Positions 14,910 through 22,255 of a stretch of DNA of 22,255 nt are shown here, piece after piece. This stretch comes from JADGQM01 sp964441945 (GTDB lineage: Bacteria; Desulfobacterota; Syntrophobacteria; Syntrophobacterales; Syntrophobacteraceae): assembly GCA_964441945.1 (NCBI GenBank), contig CAYTWB010000063.1:1-22255 (forward strand). The letters run 5' to 3'. The notes below the pieces were generated by a model. The model searched no databases. It was given only the letters and a program-made list of their open reading frames with translations, and had not been told where the DNA came from. How positions within the stretch are numbered: the stretch's first letter is position 1; the number at the start of each line of letters is the position of its first letter. The position numbers and the translations under genes were made by a program.

Positions 14910-16580
14910 ATGATACGATACGAATGGGAGGTCCTGGAAAAATCGAAGCCCACGTCGGTTGAGGATATCCGGCAGGTCCTTCTTCGGAATCGGGGCGTTG
15001 ATGCCTCATTCCTCCATGGCGATCTCAAGGACCTGGAATGCCACCTGAGCCTGAGCGGGATGGATGAAGGGGCGGACCTGGTGGCAGGTCATCTGGCTGC
15101 CGGCAACAAAGTGGTGATCATTGGCGACTACGATTGTGACGGCATAACCTCGGTGGCCCAAATGGTTCACTTTCTGAGGGACATCGGCCATGGCCGCTAT
15201 GCGGTGGTTATCCCCCGGAGGGCGGAGGGCTATGGAGTCCCGGAGAGGGCGATTCACGCTCATCTCGATGCGAAGCTCTTTGTGGCCGTGGACTGCGGTA
15301 CGCACGATGTCCGGTCGGTGAGTGCGGCTCGTCGGATGGGAGCCGATTTCATCGTCATCGATCATCACGAAGTTTCAACGAACGGATTGGCCCCGGCAAC
15401 GGTCCTGGTCAATCCAAAGCAGCCTTCATGTCCCTCCGTTTTCAAGGATTTCTGTGCCTCCGGACTGACCCTTCTCTTCCTCAGCCGGCTGCGCAAAGCG
15501 CTTGGAGACGGGTTTCCCGTTCCCAGGCTGGGAGGGAAGTATCTCTCACTGGCTGCAATCGGCACTGTCGCCGATCTTGTTCCGCTGGTCGATGCCAACC
15601 GCATCCTGGCTCGAAGCGGCCTGAACTGCATGAACCAGAAAACGTTTCTTCCCATCAACAGGCTGGCCGAGGCGGCAGGTCTCAGCGGAAAGGTCCTGAC
15701 CGCCGGGCACATCGGCTATTATCTGGGGCCGCGGATTAACGCCGCGGGCCGCATGGCGGACGGCAGTCTCGCTCTGGAGCTTCTCACGGCTGAGCAGGAG
15801 GAGGCCCTTGGTCCTCTTTCCGATGAATTGAACAGCCTCAACAGCAGCAGGCAGTATCTGGAGGATCGTATACTCAAAGAGATCCGTAATCGATACACCG
15901 ATGAACACGCCGGGAGGCGGACGCTGATCATGGGAGATCCCGACTGGAATCACGGAGTGGTTGGAATCATTGCATCCCGCATTCAGCAGGACCTCCATTA
16001 TGGCCCAACGATTGTCTTCTCCATTGACGAGGGCACCGGAGCGGCTCGAGGCTCGGCGCGCAGCGTGCCGGGGTTTGACATCTATTCGGCCCTGGAGTCG
16101 TGCGGGGATCTCCTCTTGAAGTGGGGTGGGCATAAAATGGCTGCTGGAATGACCATCGCCGTCGAGAATCTGGACAAGTTTTCCGCGCGGTTTGAAGAGG
16201 TGGCTCGGACCTGTCCGCAAGAGGTCTTCGTCCCGCGTAAAAAAGTCGATATGGAACTGGATCTGAGTCTTCTGTCGCCGGAGCTTTCAACCATGCTCAA
16301 GCAGTTCGAGCCTCACGGCCTTGGAAATCCCCTTCCCACCTTTGCCGCACGCAACGTCGGCGTAGTGGTTCACAGAACGTTCGGTAGAAAGACAAAACAC
16401 CTGCATCTCATTCTCGACAATCGGGTGGACGGCATCTTCTGGCGAGGAGAGCGATGCCTGCCCGCAGACTGGAGAAACGGGGACCACCTGGATCTGCTGT
16501 TTCAGATCGAATATGACGGTTTTCGTCGAAAAACGATGTTGAGCATCAAGGATGTGAGGAAGCCTGAGACGTTCTCCTAG
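14910..16580 (+). CDS. recJ: Single-stranded-DNA exonuclease RecJ
   Basis: 5'-3' exonuclease acting on single-stranded DNA in RecF-pathway recombination, mismatch repair and base-excision repair. All DHH-family motifs are visible: GDYDCDG (72-78), AVDCGTH, DHH (151-153) and GTVADLVPL in the phosphoesterase core, then the DHHA1 region with HGVVGIIASRIQ and GGHKMAAGM. The C-terminal part matches the OB-fold that binds DNA. At 556 residues it is normal length. A purine-rich GGAAGAGG sits shortly before the ATG. It starts 43 bases after the cyclase stop, so it may share that transcript although the functions differ. It converges on the exonuclease-RecQ-UvrD fusion; RecJ classically digests the strand opened by RecQ, which makes the neighbourhood functionally suggestive. 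Confidence 0.96.
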   Translation: MIRYEWEVLEKSKPTSVEDIRQVLLRNRGVDASFLHGDLKDLECHLSLSGMDEGADLVAGHLAAGNKVVIIGDYDCDGITSVAQMVHFLRDIGHGRYAVVIPRRAEGYGVPERAIHAHLDAKLFVAVDCGTHDVRSVSAARRMGADFIVIDHHEVSTNGLAPATVLVNPKQPSCPSVFKDFCASGLTLLFLSRLRKALGDGFPVPRLGGKYLSLAAIGTVADLVPLVDANRILARSGLNCMNQKTFLPINRLAEAAGLSGKVLTAGHIGYYLGPRINAAGRMADGSLALELLTAEQEEALGPLSDELNSLNSSRQYLEDRILKEIRNRYTDEHAGRRTLIMGDPDWNHGVVGIIASRIQQDLHYGPTIVFSIDEGTGAARGSARSVPGFDIYSALESCGDLLLKWGGHKMAAGMTIAVENLDKFSARFEEVARTCPQEVFVPRKKVDMELDLSLLSPELSTMLKQFEPHGLGNPLPTFAARNVGVVVHRTFGRKTKHLHLILDNRVDGIFWRGERCLPADWRNGDHLDLLFQIEYDGFRRKTMLSIKDVRKPETFS

Positions 16581-16584
16581 GCGG

Positions 16585-16712
16585 CTGTCCAAAAAACAAA
16601 AGGGCTTCTTTTACGACGAAGAGCACGAAGGATACGAAGTGATTTCTTCGGACTCTTCGTGGTTTTCGTGGTTCGAAAAGGGCTGAAATAGGTGCACGTT
16701 TTTGTTGGACAG
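16585..16712. mobile_element. MITE-like element downstream of recJ
   Basis: Ends are inverted: CTGTCCAA (16585-16592) followed by an A-rich run, and TTGGACAG (16705-16712) preceded by a T-rich run. Inside is an interrupted palindrome of GAAG/CTTC words: CACGAAG (16624-16630) pairs with CTTCGTG (16655-16661), and CGAAG (16635-16639) with CTTCG (16646-16650). No coding capacity. It begins only 5 bases after the recJ stop codon, so recJ mRNA would end in this structure. Size (128 bp) and architecture fit a miniature element or a large REP-like repeat. Confidence 0.6.
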
Positions 16713-16725
16713 TCTCTTAGAGACT
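16711..16725. repeat. Palindrome at the element junction
   Basis: AGTCTCT-T-AGAGACT is a perfect 7-bp inverted repeat with a single central base. It overlaps the last two bases of the upstream MITE-like element and reads on into GAGACTATCTCAAAA, which looks like the terminus of another element of the same style. I do not find a matching far end before the helicase gene. Confidence 0.5.
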
Positions 16726-16753
16726 ATCTCAAAATGGCACAAAGGCCGTTAAA

Positions 16754-16833
16754 CGTCATTCCGGCATGCTTCTAGCCGGAATCCAGGTTTTATTAGAGTT
16801 CTGGACCCCGGCCAAATGCCTGCCGGGGTGACG
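16754..16833. repeat. Paired-hairpin dispersed repeat
   Basis: Hairpin 1 is ATTCCGGC (16758-16765) with GCCGGAAT (16775-16782); hairpin 2 is ACCCCGGC (16805-16812) with GCCGGGGT (16822-16829). Both have 8-bp stems and 9-base loops. The pair is bounded by CGTC and GACG outside and has CCAG and CTGG inside, so the whole unit is also an inverted repeat. The same plan occurs inside the element at 12542-12665. It lies between two convergent genes and may act as a bidirectional mRNA end or attenuator; neither hairpin has a proper T-run. Confidence 0.7.
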
Positions 16834-16859
16834 ATGTGCGTCTTCAGCCGGATCGACGA

Positions 16860-19800
16860 TTATCGCCGAAACACCACTTCCAGCCAGGGGACCTCCCAAG
16901 AGTCGCAATGGCAGTATTGCCGGAACTCCTCTCCCGAGTCCTTGATTTCCCGCCGAAGCATCGCCACCACGCGGATGGTGCTGACTTGCCGGGCGCTGCG
17001 CAGCCAGGCCTTGGCCGCACTTCTGGAGAGCATGGCAACAGTAATCCCTTCTCCATCCAGGAACTCCACCCGTTCACCGATTGTTCGGGGGGTTAGAAGA
17101 CTGCCGGGCTGAAGGGCTGCCAGGTGTTGATGCACGGGATCGTTCAGGGGTCTCCGCCCCGCGAAGTCAAGAAACATATCCTGCATGCCGAGGAGCTCAT
17201 AGCGTTGCTGCATGATTTCCACGGGAGCATCCTCAATTGCGGCTCCCTCTCTTCGCAGCAGAAAATCCCCCGCAAGCAGCGGCAGGTGAGGGTTCTTGAC
17301 ATCCTTTCGCTGAAAGAGGCAAAGCGTCTCTTTGGCCCGGGTCATGCCTACATAAAAGATCCGCCGCTCTTCCTCCCGCTCCTGCGGGTCCTTTCTCCGG
17401 GTCCAGCCGCCATCCGGGATAAAGACATGAGCGAATTCCATCCCCTTGGCCGCATGCACGGTGCCAAGAAAGACTCCCTGGCCGAGGACATGCTCTCGGC
17501 GCTCTTCGGCAAGGGATTCACAGATCGCTTCAACAGTGTTGCCGATCGGCAGCTCTGCGTCACCACTCTCATCGGTCCAATCGGCAAGGATTTCTTGAAG
17601 AAGCCTCCACCACGGGTTCCCACGGCTGTCGGCCGCCTGCCTCGAAAGCAGGTCCTCGAGCTGAGAGGCTCGAAGCAGTTCGGTGCGGCGGGCTTTGAGC
17701 TCGTTCAGAAACAGCCCTATTTCGCGAATGCGATGAAGGGATGGGGTTTTTTCCCGGTTCAGGTTCACGACCACTGGAATGCTATGGTATTCCAGCAGGC
17801 CTCGAATGGGGGCCAGGGTTTCGTGAGCACGAGCCATCACGGCGCAATCCGACCAGAGCAGGTCCGGCTTCAGTTCCTTGAGTCTCTTCAGCTCCCCTGC
17901 CAAAGCGGCAGCCTGGTCATAGCCGTCAGCCGCATCCATCAGCTGCACTCGACCCCTGGAAAGCGGGTCCCGATCCTCCCATTCACCTCCCGGCGGCTCG
18001 TGCTCCCGCCCCTTGTTGATCCCGATTGCGTGCTGAGTCTTCATCCGGTCCCGGTTATTCCCGATCAGGTGATTTGAAGCGGCAATGATACGAAGGGTCG
18101 AGCGGTAGTTTTCCATCAGGTAGTGGATCTCTGCCCGGTAGTCGTCGCGGAATTGCCGGATGAACTTCACGTTGGTCCCGCGCCACGTATAGATGTTCTG
18201 GTCATCGTCGCCCACAGCAAGAATGGTGAGCCTGCGGTCCTGGTCATGTTCGGTGCGGCCGGTGAGTGATGAAATCAGGTCGTACTGTTCCTGATCGATA
18301 TCCTGGTATTCATCGACCAGGATGTACTGATAGCCTGCAAGCAGACGGTCCCTCAGCTCGTCCGGCTCAAGCCCCAGGATCTCACTGCCGCTCCGCAGAA
18401 GCTTCAAAGCTTCGGGAATCAACCGATTGAATTGAGGGGATTCACCCCGGCCCCTTTCCACCAGTTCGGCAAACGAAGTGCCGGTGAGACGCATAGCAAG
18501 GCCATGATAGGTCAATACAGCCACGCCTCCGGCATCGGGGCCTACCAGATCGAAGAGCCGCCGCCTCAGACTGACCGCCGCGTTACGGTTAAAACAGAGC
18601 ACCAGAATGGCGGAAGCGGGTATTCGTTTCACTCGAAGAAGCCAGGCGCAGCGATGTACCACCACTCGTGTCTTGCCCGAACCTGGGCCGGCGACAATCA
18701 ACAGGTTGCCCTCCTCCGGGGAAGCGACAATCTCCATTTGTTTTGCGTTGTGAAGATCTTCCACGATGCTTCGATAGGATTCGTGTGCTGTGGCGCGATC
18801 GAGGATTTCCCTGCGACCGGGAAAGAAGCGTTTCACAAATGCCGTTTTGTCCAGGCTGAAATAGGCCAGCACCAGTTCCAGCGCCTGCCTGACCTTCTCC
18901 AACCCCAGCCTGGCATATTCATTCATCACGTGGATCTGGAATACCCGTTCCCTGTAATGCCGGTGCAAGGGCTCGTAGTCGTCCCTTGTGTAACGCTTCC
19001 GCTCAGGCTGAGGGGTAACACGGATCGTCATGGCCTGTCGGAATACGGCCAGCCCCTGCTGGAGTATGATCACTCGCTGTTCGTGGAGGAACATCAGCCC
19101 GCGGTCGATGGCGGCGAGCGGGTCCTTGATCTGCCCGGCCAGGAATATGTTCGATCTCAGGGCCCGAGCGATATCGTCACTGGAAAAATCCACGAGCACA
19201 TCAGCCCTGGTCGGGGCGCCGGAGGGAATCCTCGAGAAGATGGTGTCCAGGGCGGTCTTTGCCACCGCACGGCGCCTTTTCGCCGTCTCCATCAGGGCAT
19301 TCCAGTCCCGGTGCAGTTTGACCCGGTAGTGATCCTGATATGCGTGGCGCAAATCGAGGCTCCCACGGCTTCCGGCAAGGCCCCTACCGTCCATGCCGAG
19401 GCTCTTGAGAAGGCTGAGGAGTACCTGAGGGCTGCTGTCCGAATGCCCTTCATCCTGAAGGCGCTGATTGAGCTTGCGAAGAGAAAGATCCAGCCAGCCC
19501 TGCCCGACGGCGTCCGGAGCGGATTCGCGCATGAGCTTCAGCATGGCTTTTTCAAGATCACAAACCCTGTCGAAGATCACCTCCGAATGGGTCTTGACCT
19601 TGTGGCGAACGAAGGCGGTGAGCAAAAGCCCCTTTTTGATCAACCCCGCTTCGGCCATATCGTGCAGAATGCGCAGGACCTGTTCGGAGCCGCTCCGCCC
19701 GGTTCCCGGCAAGGAATCTCCAGCCTCCCGCAGCACCGGGAGCTCGGCCAGGTCGTCCGCACTCAACCCCTCATTTGGGTCGGCGTTGATCAGGGCCTCC

Positions 19801-22112
19801 AGGATGGCAAGCCACTTTGACTGTCGGGTAGGCGAGAGGTTGAGTCGGGCCATTAGGCGCTTGGCATCGTCAAGGTCTTTCACCAGGGGCCTTCCCTGAA
19901 ACACACGGGTATTGTTCTGGTTTCGCTCGAGAAAACCGGCCCGCTCAAGCCATGACACCGCTGTCTTGACCTTGTTGTCCGCCTGCCGGTCACCGGCATC
20001 GAAGCTGGTCTCGACCTCCTCGTCTCGCAGCAGCTCTCCCGTCGTGATCACTAATTCACCCGCTTTGTTTCGGCGGGCCCGGCGCAGTCCTCGCAGCAAC
20101 TGGGCAATATCGCGGTGGCTTAGCTCGGAGGCGGCCCCCAGCCTGAATTGAGTCTCGATGTCCTGTTCGTTGAAGAGCAGCACGCACTCTGCATCCTGGA
20201 GATCCCGGCCGGCGCGGCCTGCTTCCTGGAGATAGTTCTCAAGGGAGCCTGGAATATCCGCATGGAGGACCAGTCGCACGTCCTCCTTGTCGATTCCCAT
20301 ACCGAAGGCGTTGGTGGCGCAGATGACCCGGGTGTTTCCTTCGATAAAGGCTTCCTGGACGCCCCTTTTTTCCGGAGTGGTCAGACCGGCATGGAAGGCC
20401 GCGGCCGCCCAACCCTGTGCCCTGAGGTATGCGGCGGCATCTTCCGCCGCCCGGCGGGTGGCCGTGTAAAGGATCGCACTTCCCGTGGAGTCCGGCAGGC
20501 GCTCTGTGAGAATTGAGTTGATACGGGCGAGCTTTTCGGCCCTGTTCACCATCTGGACTTCGAAGTGAAGGTTGTCGCGCTCGATTCCGCCTTCGAAGAC
20601 TTCGAGCGTTTGACCGAGCTCGCACTGGAAATAATCGATGATCTCCTGCTTCACATCGAGTTTTGCCGTAGCCGTAAAGCAGGCGATGGGAGGGATTGGA
20701 GTCTTTTGCTCCTCGGAAAACTCTCGGATGAAGCGGGCACCGTACAGATAGTCGGGGCGAAAATCGTGGCCCCATTTGGAGAGGCAGTGTGCTTCGTCAA
20801 AAACCCAGCAACCGATTTCCCGCTGAGCGATGGCTTTGCGAAATGACTGGTTTCGCAGCTGCTCCGGGGCCACATAGAGGATTGCCACATCCCCGAGCCT
20901 TACCCGATCGAGCACTTCGCCCCGCTCCGGTGGGGTCAAGAGACCGTATAGCGCGGCGGCGGAGGGAACACCCGTCTTTGCCGTCAGATTATCCACCTGG
21001 TCTTTCATGAGGGCCTGGAGAGGAGAGATGACGACAGTGAGCGATCCTCGCCTGAAATGGCGAACCAGGGCGGGCAGCTGGTAGCAGAGGGACTTCCCGG
21101 AGCCGGTCGGCAGGACGGCAAGAATCGGCCGGTCTGCCATACCGCGCCGGACGATGGCCTGCTGCAGGCTCGATCCATCCTCCGGCAATGAGGGTTTTGG
21201 ACGGAACTGTGAAAAACCGAAGGTGCGTTGCAGTTGCCTGACCGGATCATGGACCGTTCGGCAATAGCTGCAGGTCGGTTTTCCACAGGGTTCATCGCGC
21301 AGCCTGTGCAGAACATCCACCACAGCCGGGAAACGATGTCGAACCCATGGAGGCAGAACCGAATTGGATCCCGCAACCAGAAGCCAGGCTATGCAGTAGG
21401 CCAGAGGAAGAGTATTGATGATTCCGGAAATGAAACCTGAAGCCACTTCTGCAAGAGCTTCCGTGCAGGCCAGATCGCTCAGACCTTGCCGAAGAATAGT
21501 CGAAGCCCCAAGCCGGTCGATGGGAAGAGCCCCAATTGCCTCAAATACAGCCCCAAAACCCCTTCGCAGTCCTCCCGCATCAGCAGCCTCCTGCTCAAAA
21601 CAGAACCGATAGAATGAAAGCACGCCTCTGCCTGTCCGCGCTTCGACATCCCTCCTGCTCACCGGCTCCACGCCCTCGCGTGCCCGGCTTGCAGCCTCTC
21701 CAAGGCTTTCCCACTGCTCTTTGAAAACAGTCGCTGCAAGTCTTGCATCGGCTACAGGATCATTCAGTGATTCCTTAACCAGCTTGTAGTCTTTTACCAG
21801 CCGATGATAAGGGTTTTCGGGAAAGGCAAGAGGAGACAGATACAGGGTATCGACAATGGGTTTTTGCAGCAGATGCAGCTCCGGGAGAAGCCTGACGATT
21901 ATGGGAATATCATGGTCCAAGATGTTGTGACCGAGGATATACTGCGCGTCCGCGGCAAAGCAGTCCAGATCTTTCAGTGCCCTGGTCAGGTCGAAGCGGT
22001 CCGCTCGCTCGAAGGATTCTTCTCCCCGAACGGCTCCGATGCGGTAGATTTTATCGCCGCGTGCTTCAAGATCCAGGCACAGGCATTTGGATAAGAATTC
22101 GGAGGCATCCAT
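16860..22112 (-). CDS. DEDD exonuclease - RecQ - UvrD helicase fusion
   Basis: A chain of about 1750 residues carrying three DNA-processing enzymes. Residues 1 to about 190 resemble a DnaQ-like 3'-5' exonuclease: Asp14/Glu16 (CLDLEARG), Asp68 (GHNILDHDIP) and Asp122 (LNDPVADAR). A CxxxxCxxC cluster (Cys276, 281, 284) precedes a RecQ SF2 helicase with FGFSQFRP, Walker A PTGSGKS (Lys340), DEAH (439-442) and QEAGRAGRD (from 629), then a winged-helix-like segment near 720-750. After about 370 less familiar residues comes a UvrD/Rep-type SF1 helicase: GPGSGKT (Lys1147), DEYQD (from 1267), GDDDQNIYTWRG, motif V TVHAAKGMEF and motif VI YVGMTRAKE (Arg1592). All core motifs look intact, so both motors are probably active. 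I chose the ATG at 22112 because a good promoter lies just upstream; the frame stays open to a TTG at 22184 with no ribosome binding site. The likely role is DNA repair, recombination or defence. Confidence 0.93.
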   Translation of the reverse strand: MDASEFLSKCLCLDLEARGDKIYRIGAVRGEESFERADRFDLTRALKDLDCFAADAQYILGHNILDHDIPIIVRLLPELHLLQKPIVDTLYLSPLAFPENPYHRLVKDYKLVKESLNDPVADARLAATVFKEQWESLGEAASRAREGVEPVSRRDVEARTGRGVLSFYRFCFEQEAADAGGLRRGFGAVFEAIGALPIDRLGASTILRQGLSDLACTEALAEVASGFISGIINTLPLAYCIAWLLVAGSNSVLPPWVRHRFPAVVDVLHRLRDEPCGKPTCSYCRTVHDPVRQLQRTFGFSQFRPKPSLPEDGSSLQQAIVRRGMADRPILAVLPTGSGKSLCYQLPALVRHFRRGSLTVVISPLQALMKDQVDNLTAKTGVPSAAALYGLLTPPERGEVLDRVRLGDVAILYVAPEQLRNQSFRKAIAQREIGCWVFDEAHCLSKWGHDFRPDYLYGARFIREFSEEQKTPIPPIACFTATAKLDVKQEIIDYFQCELGQTLEVFEGGIERDNLHFEVQMVNRAEKLARINSILTERLPDSTGSAILYTATRRAAEDAAAYLRAQGWAAAAFHAGLTTPEKRGVQEAFIEGNTRVICATNAFGMGIDKEDVRLVLHADIPGSLENYLQEAGRAGRDLQDAECVLLFNEQDIETQFRLGAASELSHRDIAQLLRGLRRARRNKAGELVITTGELLRDEEVETSFDAGDRQADNKVKTAVSWLERAGFLERNQNNTRVFQGRPLVKDLDDAKRLMARLNLSPTRQSKWLAILEALINADPNEGLSADDLAELPVLREAGDSLPGTGRSGSEQVLRILHDMAEAGLIKKGLLLTAFVRHKVKTHSEVIFDRVCDLEKAMLKLMRESAPDAVGQGWLDLSLRKLNQRLQDEGHSDSSPQVLLSLLKSLGMDGRGLAGSRGSLDLRHAYQDHYRVKLHRDWNALMETAKRRRAVAKTALDTIFSRIPSGAPTRADVLVDFSSDDIARALRSNIFLAGQIKDPLAAIDRGLMFLHEQRVIILQQGLAVFRQAMTIRVTPQPERKRYTRDDYEPLHRHYRERVFQIHVMNEYARLGLEKVRQALELVLAYFSLDKTAFVKRFFPGRREILDRATAHESYRSIVEDLHNAKQMEIVASPEEGNLLIVAGPGSGKTRVVVHRCAWLLRVKRIPASAILVLCFNRNAAVSLRRRLFDLVGPDAGGVAVLTYHGLAMRLTGTSFAELVERGRGESPQFNRLIPEALKLLRSGSEILGLEPDELRDRLLAGYQYILVDEYQDIDQEQYDLISSLTGRTEHDQDRRLTILAVGDDDQNIYTWRGTNVKFIRQFRDDYRAEIHYLMENYRSTLRIIAASNHLIGNNRDRMKTQHAIGINKGREHEPPGGEWEDRDPLSRGRVQLMDAADGYDQAAALAGELKRLKELKPDLLWSDCAVMARAHETLAPIRGLLEYHSIPVVVNLNREKTPSLHRIREIGLFLNELKARRTELLRASQLEDLLSRQAADSRGNPWWRLLQEILADWTDESGDAELPIGNTVEAICESLAEERREHVLGQGVFLGTVHAAKGMEFAHVFIPDGGWTRRKDPQEREEERRIFYVGMTRAKETLCLFQRKDVKNPHLPLLAGDFLLRREGAAIEDAPVEIMQQRYELLGMQDMFLDFAGRRPLNDPVHQHLAALQPGSLLTPRTIGERVEFLDGEGITVAMLSRSAAKAWLRSARQVSTIRVVAMLRREIKDSGEEFRQYCHCDSWEVPWLEVVFRR

Positions 22113-22119
22113 CGATCCA

Positions 22120-22148
22120 ATAATAGTGGATAGACCGGTAAGATTCAA
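22120..22148 (-). promoter_or_regulatory. Putative sigma70 promoter of the helicase fusion
   Basis: On the minus strand: TTGAAT (22148-22143), a 17-base spacer, TATTAT (22125-22120). The -10 matches five of six consensus positions and the -35 four of six, at ideal spacing. The predicted start of transcription is about 22113, at or next to the A of the ATG at 22112, which would give a leaderless or near-leaderless mRNA. Confidence 0.45.
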
Positions 22149-22229
22149 GGAAGACGGGTTGTTGTGGAAGGCCTGCCGATCCAAAGGAGATGGGTTGAGA
22201 GCAGATCTTTTGGAACAACGATCGGAAGC

Positions 22230-22244
22230 GAACCCGGAGGGTTC
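22230..22244. repeat. Small perfect hairpin at the right edge
   Basis: GAACCC-GGA-GGGTTC, a 6-bp stem with a 3-base loop. It lies in the 71 noncoding bases between the TTG at 22184 and the window end. No gene is supported there. It could belong to a terminator or repeat of a gene beyond the window. Confidence 0.35.
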
Positions 22245-22255
22245 AAAGCCATTAG

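Noticed and set aside
16585..16833. Repeated hairpins as a CRISPR array
   Set aside because: There are only two dissimilar palindromic units, with no regular spacers and no cas genes; they fit REP- or MITE-type repeats.
18432..19820. 462-residue open frame antisense to the helicase fusion
   Set aside because: It overlaps the well-supported helicase coding region, has no family motif or start signal, and reads as a shadow frame. The same holds for 17124-18077.

Overview
The window carries eight protein genes and several small palindromic repeats; I saw no rRNA, tRNA or CRISPR array. Lipoprotein signals, a CHASE2 periplasmic sensor, a large MscS-type channel and UppP indicate a Gram-negative (diderm) bacterium. 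Dispersed hairpins of the GTCATTCCGG...CCGGAATCCAG type and a moderately high GC content suggest a deltaproteobacterium (Desulfobacterota or Syntrophobacterales type). That assignment is inference, not proof.

Left part (1-4404). On the minus strand a short operon encodes undecaprenyl-diphosphatase (uppP) and, 34 bp downstream, a large MscS-family mechanosensitive channel. Divergent from it is a small CAP/SCP-domain lipoprotein with a recognisable promoter. All three products act in the envelope.

Centre (4759-14866). A 2080-residue secreted protein is the most striking item. It has a caspase-like (clan CD-like) His/Cys region with a coiled-coil insertion, Ig/PKD-like domains, an unrecognised Cys-containing domain, more Ig-like domains, about 650 residues of TPR-like helices, and two unassigned C-terminal domains. 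Codon use changes sharply at about nt 6420, so the gene looks like a fusion of two parts. Downstream on the same strand lie a secreted SH3 protein, an M48 metallopeptidase lipoprotein overlapping it by 4 bp, and a CHASE2 adenylate cyclase. A MITE-like element with terminal inverted repeats sits between the peptidase and the cyclase. I read this set as a candidate envelope-sensing cassette that signals through cAMP; the functional link is inference.

Right part (14910-22255). recJ follows the cyclase by 43 bp. It converges on a very large minus-strand gene that joins a DEDD exonuclease, a RecQ helicase and a UvrD/Rep helicase in one chain of about 1750 residues. The gap between the two genes holds a second MITE-like element and a paired-hairpin repeat. 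RecJ beside an exonuclease-RecQ-UvrD fusion suggests a DNA repair, recombination or defence role.
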